Of a stretch of DNA of 64,000 nucleotides, positions 21,507-30,072 are shown one piece after another. A program made the position numbers and the translations under genes. Position 1 is the stretch's first letter; each line of letters begins with the position of its first letter. The notes beneath the pieces were generated by a model. That model had not been told where the DNA came from. It ran no database searches and was given only the letters and a program-made list of their open reading frames with translations. The stretch spans positions 16,147 to 80,146 of the forward strand of contig NZ_CAKTFO010000013.1 in assembly GCF_934560975.1 (NCBI RefSeq), in the 5' to 3' direction. Origin of the DNA: an uncultured Sphingomonas sp. GTDB taxonomy: Bacteria > Pseudomonadota > Alphaproteobacteria > Sphingomonadales > Sphingomonadaceae.

Positions 21507-22780
21507 GTTGTGCCTCCGAAACGGGAAAGGTCGAATGGTGCCAGGTCGAACGGCGGTTCCCGGCTCTCGACCAAGGCCGCCACTGCGTCGGCGGTGATCG
21601 CGGCAAGAGTAAGGCCGAGATGCTGGTGCCCGAAAGCGTAGAGCAGCCGGGGATGGCGCGCGGCGCGGCCGATCGCCGGCAGGTAATCGGGCAGGGTCGG
21701 GCGCGCGCCCATCCACTCGCTGCCGGGCAGGGTGAAGGGCAGGCCCAATGCCGCGACATGGCTCCGCAACCGCGCCCATTTGCGCCTGTCCGGCGGGCTT
21801 TGGTGACGTCCGAACTCCACGAAGCTTGCCGCGCGCAGGCCGGAGTGGAAGCCGGTGACGATCATTGATCGGTCCTCATAGACGACCGGCGGCATGTCGG
21901 CGGGCCAGCTCGTCTCCGCCGACTGGATGTGGTAGCCGCGCTCCGCGATCAGCGGCACGGAATAGCCGAGCGGGCGGAGCAAAGCGTGGCTGGTGGCTCC
22001 GCCGGCGACGACCACGATGTCGGCGCTCAGCGCACGGCCGTCCGTCAGCTGGGCGGTGACCTGCGCGGCGCCATGATCCAGCCGATCCACCGTCGCGGTC
22101 TCGACCATGCCGCCCGCGCCCACAAAGGCGGTGCGGAGGCGGAGCGCCAATTGACCGAGGTCGGCGATCTGCCCGCTGCCGTCGAAGCGCACCCCACCGG
22201 CCAGCGGTGCCGTGCCGAGCGCCTGGAGACCTGCAAGTTCAGCGGCGGTCGCGTCGCGCACGGTAGCGGTGCCGGTCGGCGCGGATTTCCACCGGGCCGC
22301 CCCTTCGCGCGCCGTGGCCTCGCTTTCCCACACCACGAAGTGGCCCTCCTCGCGCAGCAGCTCGCGCGCACGGGCATCGTCCAGCACATCGCGCCATGCC
22401 GGCATGGCGCGGGCGAGCATGGCGGACAGCGCCTTTTGCCCGGCGGCGAAGCGGCGAGGGTGCGCGGCCGCGATCAGCAATCGGCCGAAAGGCAGCCAGG
22501 CGGCAATGTCGCGCCATGGCAGCCCCAGCGCCCCGCCGCGGACGAACAATCGTTTCGGCATGGAGCGGATGGTGGTCCAGGAGGCGAGCGGATCGACCTG
22601 CTCCACCGCGATATGTCCGGCATTGCCCCACGAGGCGGGTTTGTCGCCGGCCCGGTCGATCACCGTGGTGGCGATGCCGGCGCGCTGGAGCCGCAGTGCG
22701 ACGGTCTGGCCCACCACGCCGCAGCCGACTACCAGCGCCGATCCGGGCTTTTGGGGAATGGAGACGTTTTCCGTTGGCAT
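21503..22780 (-). CDS. FAD-dependent D-amino acid dehydrogenase, likely D-hydroxyproline dehydrogenase
   Basis: A 425-residue DadA-like DAO-family flavoprotein. The Rossmann motif VVGCGVVGQTVALRLQRAG begins near residue 17. WGNAGHIAVEQVDPLAS and the C-terminal LYAFGHQHLGLTLAAITADAVA are typical of DadA/LhpB-type enzymes. Within this cluster it should oxidise cis-4-hydroxy-D-proline (the epimerase product) to pyrroline-4-hydroxy-2-carboxylate, passing electrons to the respiratory chain. It shares a 49-bp divergent promoter region with the lyase gene that takes the next step, and it is coupled to the downstream peptidase. D-proline or general D-amino-acid use is the alternative. Confidence 0.8.
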   Translation of the reverse strand: MPTENVSIPQKPGSALVVGCGVVGQTVALRLQRAGIATTVIDRAGDKPASWGNAGHIAVEQVDPLASWTTIRSMPKRLFVRGGALGLPWRDIAAWLPFGRLLIAAAHPRRFAAGQKALSAMLARAMPAWRDVLDDARARELLREEGHFVVWESEATAREGAARWKSAPTGTATVRDATAAELAGLQALGTAPLAGGVRFDGSGQIADLGQLALRLRTAFVGAGGMVETATVDRLDHGAAQVTAQLTDGRALSADIVVVAGGATSHALLRPLGYSVPLIAERGYHIQSAETSWPADMPPVVYEDRSMIVTGFHSGLRAASFVEFGRHQSPPDRRKWARLRSHVAALGLPFTLPGSEWMGARPTLPDYLPAIGRAARHPRLLYAFGHQHLGLTLAAITADAVAALVESREPPFDLAPFDLSRFGGTT

Positions 22781-22795
22781 ATGAGTTTCTTATAC

Positions 22796-22803
22796 CGTAT
22801 ACG
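22796..22803. promoter_or_regulatory. GTATACGAT operator A (hydroxyproline divergent promoter)
   Basis: The palindrome CGTATACG sits in a 49-bp gap between the dehydrogenase and lyase start codons and overlaps a second dyad ATACCGTAT (22792-22800). CGTATACGATCCG is shared base for base with site C at 31141-31160. The GT-AT-AC core fits FCD-type GntR operators. Confidence 0.65.
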
Positions 22804-22829
22804 ATCCGACGTTCAAAGGAGGTTTCTGA

Positions 22830-23750
22830 ATGTCTGCGTCGTCCCTCTGGCAGGGCGTCTACCCCGCCGCCACTACCCAGTTCGCTTCCGATCTTTCCAT
22901 CGATCACGATGCCACGCAGAAGGTGCAGACCGCGCTTGTGGACGACGGCGTGGATGGCCTGATCATCCTTGGCACCTGCGGCGAGAACAACTCGCTTGAG
23001 CCGGACGAGAAGCGCAAGGTGCTGGCCGGCGCGGTGGAGGCGGTCGGTGGCCGCGTGCCGTTGGTGGCCGGCGTTTCCGAGTTCACCACCGCCCGCGCGA
23101 TCGACTATGCCCGCGATGTGGAAAGGGCCGGCGCCGACGCGCTGATGCTGCTGCCCGCCATGGTCTATGTGCCGACGACCCAGGAACTGGTCGCGCATTT
23201 TCGTGCCGTGGCGGAAGCGACGTCGCTGCCGATCATGCTGTACAACAATCCGCCGGCCTACCGCGTCAACGTCAGCTTCGACGTTCTGGAGCAGTTGAGC
23301 GACGTCGCAAACATCGTCGCGGTCAAGGAAAGCGCGCCCGATCCGCGCCGCTTCACCGACGTCTTCAACCGCTTCGGCGATCGCTACACCGTGATGGCCG
23401 GGCTGGACGATATCGCGCTGGAAGGCCTGATGCTGGGCGCCAGCGGCTGGGTATCCGGCCTGACCAGTGCCTTCCCCGGCGAATCCGTGCGTTTGGTCGC
23501 CGCGCTGAAGGAAGGGAAGTTTGAGGAGGCTTTGGCTATCTATCGCTGGTTCATGCCGCTCCTTCATCTCGATGCCGAGCATGATCTGGTGCAGTCGATC
23601 AAGCTGGCCGAGCAGATCATGGGTCGCGGGTCCGAACGGGTGCGGATGCCGCGTCTGCCTTTGTCTGGACAGCGCCGCGCCGATGTGATCGCATGGGTGG
23701 AAAAGTGCGCCGCCACCATGCCCAGCAAGCAGGTGGCGGCCGCCGCCTGA
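22830..23750 (+). CDS. DapA-family pyrroline-4-hydroxy-2-carboxylate deaminase
   Basis: A 306-residue dihydrodipicolinate synthase-type barrel. The Schiff-base lysine is K166 in IVAVKESAPD, and the partner tyrosine is Y138 in IMLYNNPP; GTCGENNSL is the substrate carboxylate loop. In the trans-4-hydroxyproline pathway the DapA-family enzyme LhpC deaminates pyrroline-4-hydroxy-2-carboxylate to alpha-ketoglutarate semialdehyde. The neighbours on both sides (dehydrogenase and epimerase) make this the best call over true DapA. A near-perfect ribosome site, AAAGGAGG, lies 7 bases before ATG 22830. Confidence 0.87.
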   Translation: MSASSLWQGVYPAATTQFASDLSIDHDATQKVQTALVDDGVDGLIILGTCGENNSLEPDEKRKVLAGAVEAVGGRVPLVAGVSEFTTARAIDYARDVERAGADALMLLPAMVYVPTTQELVAHFRAVAEATSLPIMLYNNPPAYRVNVSFDVLEQLSDVANIVAVKESAPDPRRFTDVFNRFGDRYTVMAGLDDIALEGLMLGASGWVSGLTSAFPGESVRLVAALKEGKFEEALAIYRWFMPLLHLDAEHDLVQSIKLAEQIMGRGSERVRMPRLPLSGQRRADVIAWVEKCAATMPSKQVAAAA

Positions 23751-23769
23751 ACCCACAAGCGAGACGCCC

Positions 23770-24765
23770 GTGCGCCATACCTTCTTCTGCATCGACGGTC
23801 ACACTGCCGGAAACCCTGTCCGCCTGGTCGTAGGCGGCGCGCCGCTGCTGCGGGGCGGATCGATGGGCGAACGGCGGATGGACTTTCTGGAGCGGTTCGA
23901 CTGGATCCGCACGGGCCTCTGCTTCGAACCGCGGGGGCACGACATGATGTCGGGCGGGTTCCTCTACCCACCGACGCAGGAGGATGCCGACATCGGCATC
24001 CTCTTCATCGAGACGAGCGGCTGCCTGCCGATGTGCGGACATGGCACGATCGGCATGATCACGTTCGGCCTGGAACATGGGCTGATCTCGCCGCGCGAAC
24101 CCGGCCACCTCAGGGTGGAGGTTCCCGCCGGCGTGATCGACATCGACTATGCGACGGAGGGTGAGAAGGTCACCTCCGTCCGCATCCGCAACGTGCCGTC
24201 ATTCCTGGCCAAGCGCGGCATCGCGGTCGATGTGCCCGGCTTCGGACCGCTCACGCTGGACGTCAGCTATGGCGGCAATTTCTACGCCATCGTCGAACCG
24301 CAGGGCGCCTATACGGGACTGGATGACCTTGGCGCGTCGCGCATCGTCGAACTCAGCCGTACCATCCGGGCCATGGTGCGCGACGTGTATGAACCGGTTC
24401 ACCCGCTGGACGATCGCATCCGCGGCGTGTCCCACATCATGTGGACGGATCGCCCGCGCGAGGGTGCGGACGGCCGCAACGCCGTTTTCTACGGCGAGCG
24501 GGCGATCGACCGCAGTCCGTGCGGAACCGGCACTTCGGCACGGCTGGCGCACTTGGCGGCGACCGGGCGGCTGAAGGTAGGCGACCGCTTCGTCCACGAA
24601 AGCTATATCGGCAGCCACTTCATCGGCCGGGTGGAGGCGGAGACGATGCTGGGCGACACGTCCGCCATCATCCCGTCGATCGAAGGATCGGCGATCGCCA
24701 CCGGCTTCAACACGATCTGGATCGATCGCGCCGATCCGTTCTGGCAAGGCTTTTCGGTCGTATGA
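23770..24765 (+). CDS. 4-hydroxyproline 2-epimerase (proline racemase family)
   Basis: A 331-residue member of the proline racemase superfamily. Both catalytic cysteines are present, C89 in LPMCGHGTIG and C251 in DRSPCGTGTSA, which excludes the trans-3-hydroxyproline dehydratases that carry Thr or Ser in one position. The opening IDGHTAGNPVRLV is typical of hydroxyproline epimerases. It interconverts trans-4-hydroxy-L-proline and cis-4-hydroxy-D-proline, the first step of the route whose next two enzymes lie directly upstream. It starts at GTG 23770, 20 bp after the lyase stop, and is very likely cotranscribed with it. Confidence 0.9.
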   Translation: MRHTFFCIDGHTAGNPVRLVVGGAPLLRGGSMGERRMDFLERFDWIRTGLCFEPRGHDMMSGGFLYPPTQEDADIGILFIETSGCLPMCGHGTIGMITFGLEHGLISPREPGHLRVEVPAGVIDIDYATEGEKVTSVRIRNVPSFLAKRGIAVDVPGFGPLTLDVSYGGNFYAIVEPQGAYTGLDDLGASRIVELSRTIRAMVRDVYEPVHPLDDRIRGVSHIMWTDRPREGADGRNAVFYGERAIDRSPCGTGTSARLAHLAATGRLKVGDRFVHESYIGSHFIGRVEAETMLGDTSAIIPSIEGSAIATGFNTIWIDRADPFWQGFSVV

Positions 24766-24955
24766 TCCGGGCATGAGCCATCACGCCGGATCCTGTCGGA
24801 CCATCATGCGGGGCGGCCCGTCCGCCGCCGCCCACCAGCGCCGCACCGCCATTATGGATGCGGGCGCCGGTACGCAGGCGCGTGCCCACATGACGCCACG
24901 ATCATGAATCATCCGCAGCCGCCAGGTGCTGCACCAGCAGGAGGGGACAGATAAC

Positions 24956-26374
24956 GTGCCACGCACTGCCTTCGGGCCGATCAAGCGTATCGATACGGCC
25001 CGGAGCGAGGCCCACAATTCGCTGCGGCCGACGCTCAGCTGGCCGCATCTGGTGGCGCTGGGCGTGGGGGCGATCGTCGGCACCGGCATCTACACGCTGA
25101 CCGGGGTTGGGGCGGAGCGGGCGGGTCCGGCGGTGATCCTGGCCTTTGCGGTGGCCGGCATCGTCTGCGCCTGCGCGGCCCTGGCCTATTCCGAACTGGC
25201 GACGTTGATCCCCACGTCCGGCAGCGCCTACACCTATACCTATTCGGTGCTGGGCGAGACGCTCGCCTGGATCGTGGGGTGGAGCCTGATCCTCGAATAT
25301 TCGCTCGCCTGTTCGACCGTGGCGGTCGGCTGGGCCGGGCATCTGGTCGGCTGGTTTCAGTCAGCGGGTGTGGTGCTGCCGCACGCCATCATCGCCGGTC
25401 CGCACGATGGCGGACTGGTCAACCTGCCGGCGGTGTTGGTGTCGCTGGCCGTGGCTGGGCTGCTGATGACCGGCACGCGTGAAAGTGCGACGATCAACAT
25501 CATCCTGGTCGTCATCAAGCTCGCCGCTCTGTCGCTGTTCGTCGCGTTCGCGCTGCCGGCGTTCAACGCCGACAATCTCCATCCCTTCATGCCCTACGGC
25601 TTTGTCAGCCATGTCGAGGGCGGCGGGACCAAGGGGGTGATGGCGGCCGCCGCGATCGTGTTCTTCGCCTTCTACGGCTTCGATGCCGTGGCGACATCGG
25701 CCGAGGAGGTGAAGCGGCCGGCACGCGACCTGACGATCGGCATCGTGGGTTCGATGGCGCTGTGCACGGTCATCTACATGGCGGTGTGCCTGACCGCTGT
25801 CGGCGCGATCCACTTCACCACGCTCGCCAATTCGGCGGAACCGCTGGCGCTGGTGCTGCGCACTTTGGGCCATCCCGCCGCCTCGCACCTGATCGCGCTG
25901 GCTGCCCTGGTTGCGCTGCCTTCGGTCATCCTGGTGATGATGTATGGCCAGAGCCGCGTCTTCTTTGTGATGAGCCGCGACGGCCTGCTGCCCGCGATCA
26001 TGAGCCGGGTGAACCCGCGCACGGGCACGCCCCTGTTCGTGACCGGGCTCACCGGCATCTTCGTCGCTATCGTCGCGGGCTTCTTCCGGCTGGACGAAAT
26101 TGCGGAGCTGGCCAATGCCGGCACGTTGCTGGCGTTCATCGCGGTGGGTGCGTGCCTGATGGTGCTGCGTCGGACCCGGCCGGACCTGCCGCGCGTGTTC
26201 CGCTGCCCGGCGCCTTACCTGGTCGGCACGTTGACGGTGCTGGGCTGCCTATATCTGATGTTCAGCCTGCCGAGCATGACGTTGATCCGCTTCGTCGGTT
26301 GGAACCTGCTGGGGCTGGTCTTCTACTTCGCCTATAGCCGCGGCCGGAGCGTGGCGGCGGCGACTGCCGGCTGA
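24956..26374 (+). CDS. APC-superfamily amino acid permease
   Basis: A 472-residue transporter with about 12 helices of the cationic-amino-acid-transporter branch. The first helix contains the unwound motif GVGAIVGTGIYTLTGVGAERAGPAV, and helix 6 contains FFAFYGFDAVATSAEEVKRPARD. GTG 24956 is chosen as the start because AGGAGGGG (24939-24946) lies 9 bases before it. Its location after the epimerase suggests uptake of hydroxyproline or proline, although family members also carry lysine, arginine or GABA. A 190-bp gap separates it from the epimerase; I see no operator of the GTATACGAT type there. Confidence 0.85.
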   Translation: MPRTAFGPIKRIDTARSEAHNSLRPTLSWPHLVALGVGAIVGTGIYTLTGVGAERAGPAVILAFAVAGIVCACAALAYSELATLIPTSGSAYTYTYSVLGETLAWIVGWSLILEYSLACSTVAVGWAGHLVGWFQSAGVVLPHAIIAGPHDGGLVNLPAVLVSLAVAGLLMTGTRESATINIILVVIKLAALSLFVAFALPAFNADNLHPFMPYGFVSHVEGGGTKGVMAAAAIVFFAFYGFDAVATSAEEVKRPARDLTIGIVGSMALCTVIYMAVCLTAVGAIHFTTLANSAEPLALVLRTLGHPAASHLIALAALVALPSVILVMMYGQSRVFFVMSRDGLLPAIMSRVNPRTGTPLFVTGLTGIFVAIVAGFFRLDEIAELANAGTLLAFIAVGACLMVLRRTRPDLPRVFRCPAPYLVGTLTVLGCLYLMFSLPSMTLIRFVGWNLLGLVFYFAYSRGRSVAAATAG

Positions 26375-26388
26375 GCTTGCGGCAACGT

Positions 26389-26410
26389 GGCGGCAGAACG
26401 ATCCGCCGCC
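26389..26410. terminator. Hairpin between convergent permease and DUF885 genes
   Basis: GGCGGC and GCCGCC form a 6-bp GC stem around AGAACGATCC in the 46-bp convergent gap. It has no T tract; a weak terminator is plausible. Confidence 0.4.
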
Positions 26411-26420
26411 GCCTCAGCGG

Positions 26421-28229
26421 TCAATGCTTCTCATATTCCGGCAGCGCGGGGTTGAAGCCGGGCGGGTTCCTGCCGCCATCAGCGATGAACTTGTCCAGTC
26501 GTTCCTCTAGCGTGGTGAGCGGGACCGGTCCCAGCGCCAGTATGGCATCGTGGAAGCTGCGCTGGTCGAAGCGGCTGCCGAGCTTCTCCTCCGCCTCCGC
26601 GCGCTTGCGGCGGATCAGCATCTCGCCCAATTTGTAGGCGAGCGCCTGTCCCGGCCAGGCGATGTAGCGGTCGATCTCCGTCTCGATCTCATGCTCGCTG
26701 AGCGCCGTGTGATCGCGCAGATATTGCTGCGCCTGTTCGCGCGTCCAGCCATAATGGTGGATGCCGGTATCGATCACCAGCCGGCTGGCGCGCCAGATTT
26801 CGTAGGAGAGGCGTCCGAAATTCTCGTAGGGCGTGTCGTAAATCCCCATCTTGGTGCCCAGCCACTCCATGTAGAGCGCCCAGCCTTCGCCATAGCCGGA
26901 GAAGAAGGTTGCGCGACGGAAGGCGGGGCGGCGCACCGCCTCCTCGGCGATCGCCGCCTGCAGGGCATGGCCCGGATTGCATTCGTGGAGGGTCAGCGCG
27001 GTCAGCGTGTAGAGCGGTCGCGACGGCAGGTCATAGGTGTTCATCAGGCAGCTTTCGAGCCCGCCGCGCCCGCCCGTATAGATCGGGGCGAGGCTTTCCG
27101 GCACCGGCAGGACCGCAAAGCGGCGGCGCGGCAGGAAACCGATCAAATCCGCCAATGCCCCGTCCGCGCGCTTGGCCACATAAGCGGAAAAGGACAGCAG
27201 CTCGCGCGGGGTCTTGGGATAGAATTGCGGGTCGGTCCGCAGGAAGCGGAGGAAGGCGGGCATGTCGCCCCTGAACCCCGTTTGCGCCTTCACCTGCTCC
27301 ATCTCGGCCGAAATCCGCGCCACCTCCTTCAGCCCGATCGCGTGGATCTGTTCGGCGGTCAGCCTGAGGGTGGTGAAGCCCTCGATCTGCGCCTGGTAGA
27401 AGGCCTTGCCGTCCGGCTTGCTCTCGGCAGCGAGCGTGGTGCGGGCTTGCTTCATATACTCGCTGCGGATGAAGCCGAGCAGCTTGGTGTAGGCTGGGAT
27501 CGCCGCCCGGGTGAGCGCCTGTTCGCCGTCCGCGCGCAGCCTGGCCTGCTCGGCCGCCGGGATGGAGGCGGGCATCGCCTTGAAGGGGCCACGCAGCGGA
27601 TTGCTGTCGTCGGCGGCAATGTAGGGCTCGATCGTCTTGTCGCGCCCGGCAACGACCACCCGTGGCACGCTGTAGCCGCGCTTCAGGCCGGCGCGCATGT
27701 TGGCGATCTGCTCGTCGAAATAGCGCGGCACGTCGCGCAGGCGGGCGATATAGCTCCGATACGCCTCCGCCGTAGCGAACCCGCCGGTCTGCGGGGCGAG
27801 GCCGTCCCAGAAGAAGGTGTCGGCGTTGAACGGCGCCTCGTAGGTCTTGAAGCGGAGGTCATCGACCGAGCTCTGGATGCTGCTGCGGAACACCTGCGCG
27901 TTGACCTTTTCCTCGGGCGACAGCTGCGACTCGGGAATGGTGTCCAGTTCCTTCAGGATCTGCGTCCAATAGGCCAGGCGGCGCTCCTGGACCGCCGGCA
28001 CCACGCTGGGAAGGTGATCGTCATCCCCGCCCCGCCGCCGCCGGCGCACCCCGTCCTGCTGGCGCCAAACCCATTCGCGCTCATACAGCGCCTTCAGCCG
28101 TGCATCGGCGCTGTTCGGCGCGGTCGACGGCGCCGGCGCCGGCGCCGGGGGAGCGGCCTGCGCCAGCAAGGCGGGGGCGTGGCCCAGGGCCAGCGCGATC
28201 GCCAACGTGCGTGCGACGGAAATGCTCAT
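26421..28229 (-). CDS. Exported DUF885 family putative metallopeptidase
   Basis: A 602-residue protein with a Sec signal (MSISVARTLAIALALGHAPA...LAQ) followed by a Pro/Ala-rich linker. The DUF885 core has the zinc-type motif ALTLHECNPGHALQAAI, a form of the family's HExxPGH, and a later SGYGEGWALYMEWL with a conserved Glu. Such proteins are thought to be periplasmic or outer-membrane peptidases. An odd basic-acidic run RRRRRGGDDD lies at residues 62-71. The gene faces the NTF2-like gene across a region holding operator B, so it likely belongs to the imino-acid regulon and may release proline-containing peptides or amino acids. Confidence 0.82.
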   Translation of the reverse strand: MSISVARTLAIALALGHAPALLAQAAPPAPAPAPSTAPNSADARLKALYEREWVWRQQDGVRRRRRGGDDDHLPSVVPAVQERRLAYWTQILKELDTIPESQLSPEEKVNAQVFRSSIQSSVDDLRFKTYEAPFNADTFFWDGLAPQTGGFATAEAYRSYIARLRDVPRYFDEQIANMRAGLKRGYSVPRVVVAGRDKTIEPYIAADDSNPLRGPFKAMPASIPAAEQARLRADGEQALTRAAIPAYTKLLGFIRSEYMKQARTTLAAESKPDGKAFYQAQIEGFTTLRLTAEQIHAIGLKEVARISAEMEQVKAQTGFRGDMPAFLRFLRTDPQFYPKTPRELLSFSAYVAKRADGALADLIGFLPRRRFAVLPVPESLAPIYTGGRGGLESCLMNTYDLPSRPLYTLTALTLHECNPGHALQAAIAEEAVRRPAFRRATFFSGYGEGWALYMEWLGTKMGIYDTPYENFGRLSYEIWRASRLVIDTGIHHYGWTREQAQQYLRDHTALSEHEIETEIDRYIAWPGQALAYKLGEMLIRRKRAEAEEKLGSRFDQRSFHDAILALGPVPLTTLEERLDKFIADGGRNPPGFNPALPEYEKH

Positions 28230-28330
28230 GGATCAGTCCCTTTTCGATGCGGAGACCGGGACAGCGATGGTCCATGCATCCGGTACGTGCCACCACCCCG
28301 GATCGGCGTGCCACACCCATCCACTTTCCC

Positions 28331-28350
28331 GTATATAGAATACGATATAC
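28331..28350. promoter_or_regulatory. GTATACGAT-like operator B
   Basis: GTATAT (28331-28336) and ATATAC (28345-28350) form a perfect inverted repeat around AGAATACG, and the site contains ATACGAT, the heptamer common to sites A and C. It lies 102 bp before the DUF885 start and 85 bp before the NTF2-like start, and could control both. Confidence 0.55.
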
Positions 28351-28434
28351 CACAGCGGGCCTGTGTCAATCGCGCCGGGTTGCAGCCGGTTGTTCAAGCC
28401 TTATGGTTCCGAGGATCCGGCAGGAGGGATGCCC

Positions 28435-28905
28435 ATGAAGATCTGGACCGTGCCGTCGCTTGCCATCGCCGCATGGGGGATGGCCGTGCCGGTGGCCGCC
28501 ACCACGCCTGCCGAGGACAAGGCCGCAATCCTTCAGGTCATCGGCGACATGCAGGCGGCCTGGAATCGCGGCGACTTCCCCGGCTACATGGCGGGGTTCG
28601 CCAACCCGCAAATCGTGTTCGTGTCGGGCGGCAGGATCCAGGATGGCTGGCAGGGCACGCTGGACCATTATGTCCGCGATTATGGCGGCGCGCCGGAGCG
28701 GCGTGGCACCGTGCGCTTCTACGACATGACGGTGGATCTGCTCGGGCCCGACGCCGCCTTGCTGATCAGCCACTATCATCTGGAGCGGCCGGAGCATCCG
28801 CAGGAGGGGATCAACACCCGCCTGTTCCGCAGGATCGACGGTCGGTGGCGCATCACCATGAACCACGTCTCGTCCTATGAACGGCATGATGCGCCGCCGC
28901 GCTGA
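28435..28905 (+). CDS. Exported NTF2-like (SnoaL/DUF4440) protein
   Basis: A 156-residue protein with a signal peptide (MKIWTVPSLAIAAWGMAVPVAA) and a cone-shaped NTF2-like domain: EDKAAILQVIGDMQAAWNRGDFPGYMAGF begins helix 1, and RRIDGRWRITMNHVS forms the last strands. Proteins of this type bind or turn over small molecules, or act as non-catalytic domains; a precise function cannot be given. The start follows AGGAGGG at 28422-28428. It is divergent from the DUF885 gene across operator B. Confidence 0.78.
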   Translation: MKIWTVPSLAIAAWGMAVPVAATTPAEDKAAILQVIGDMQAAWNRGDFPGYMAGFANPQIVFVSGGRIQDGWQGTLDHYVRDYGGAPERRGTVRFYDMTVDLLGPDAALLISHYHLERPEHPQEGINTRLFRRIDGRWRITMNHVSSYERHDAPPR

Positions 28906-28926
28906 CCCGCGACGACGCGCCGCCGC

Positions 28927-30030
28927 CTAGCTCCCGCTGCGGGCAAGCAGGTCTACCAGATCCTGTTTCCAGTTCACCGCCCAGGTATGGGTGCCGTGGC
29001 CGTGGGTATCGTCCGTTTCCGCGATCATGCGGAAGCGGGCGTTCGGCATCCGCTTCAGCGCCGCTTCCGCGAATGCGAAATTACGCGGGTTGATGAAGTC
29101 GTCGGCCGAGTTGATCCACGTCACGGGAACGGTGATGCGCTCCAGGTTCGGCCAAGGGTTGTAGGTGCGCGAGCTTTCGAACTGGTAGATCATGTCGTTG
29201 GCATCGCGGGTCGCCATGTCGCGCTCAACCCGCTCCCGCGCCGTCTCGGTCGCGAGGTCGCGGGTCGGCCATAGTTTCTGGAAGTTGAGCGGCGCCGATC
29301 CTGCGATGACCGAAATGGAGGAGGCGGTGCGCAGGCCTTGCAGCGGTTGTGTCTTGTACTCGCCCCCGTTCCAGGTCGGGTCCGCCTCGATCCCGTCGAC
29401 CAGCAATTGCCGCCACATGCGGTTGAGGCCGCCAATCTCCACCGGCTGGCAGGCGAGCGGCATCAGCGCGCGGGCGAAGCCGGGATAGGCCTCGCCCCAG
29501 ATGAAGCCATGCATGCAGCCCATGCTGGTCCCGATCAGCACCCGCAACCGATCAAGGCCGAGCCCGTCCGTCAGCAGGCGATGCTGCAACATGACCATGT
29601 CGTCATAGTCATATTCGGGAAAGCGCATGTGCAGCCCGTCCGACGGCTTGGACGACCGGCCATGGCCGATATTGTCGGGCAGAATGATCCAATATCTGCG
29701 GATGTCGAGCGGCTGTCCCGGACCGTAGAGCTGGTCGGCGAATTGCGGCTGGAGGAATTGCCGGCCGCTGCCGCCGGTGCCGTGGAGCACCATCACGGCA
29801 TTGTCGATCCTGCCGGACGCATCCCGATGCGGCGTGCCCAGCGTGCCATAATGTAGCCGAACCGCCGCCATCGTCTCGCCGTTGCGGAAGCGGACGTCCT
29901 TGGCGGTATAATCCGCCTCCTTCAATACCCATCGCGACGATTGCGCAACGGGCGGCTGCGCGACCGGTGTCGCAGGCGCGGGTGCGGCAGCGGCCTGGAG
30001 GGCGAGGGCGGCTAGGGTCGTCCAGGGCAA
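28927..30030 (-). CDS. Exported MetX-like alpha/beta hydrolase
   Basis: A 367-residue alpha/beta hydrolase of the homoserine O-acetyltransferase fold. The N-terminus (MPWTTLAALALQAAAAPAPATPVAQ) looks like a signal peptide, which real MetX lacks. The nucleophile elbow is IGTSMGCMHG, the acid is in NSADDFINPRN, and the His is in HGHGTHTW. The oxyanion region HGTGGSGRQFLQPQFAD is MetX-like. An exported copy points to a hydrolase for an ester or amide outside the cytoplasm rather than methionine synthesis. It lies 42 bp after the reductase gene and is probably in the same operon under operator C. Confidence 0.8.
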   Translation of the reverse strand: MPWTTLAALALQAAAAPAPATPVAQPPVAQSSRWVLKEADYTAKDVRFRNGETMAAVRLHYGTLGTPHRDASGRIDNAVMVLHGTGGSGRQFLQPQFADQLYGPGQPLDIRRYWIILPDNIGHGRSSKPSDGLHMRFPEYDYDDMVMLQHRLLTDGLGLDRLRVLIGTSMGCMHGFIWGEAYPGFARALMPLACQPVEIGGLNRMWRQLLVDGIEADPTWNGGEYKTQPLQGLRTASSISVIAGSAPLNFQKLWPTRDLATETARERVERDMATRDANDMIYQFESSRTYNPWPNLERITVPVTWINSADDFINPRNFAFAEAALKRMPNARFRMIAETDDTHGHGTHTWAVNWKQDLVDLLARSGS

Positions 30031-30072
30031 GGCAATCTCCCAGAAAGGCAGTAGAGGGTGCGGCGGTTCGCG

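Noticed and set aside
28000..28060. Frameshift in the DUF885 gene at the RRRRRGGDDD segment
   Set aside because: The family motif DDHLPSV resumes in the same frame and the length is normal, so a local variable loop is the simpler reading.
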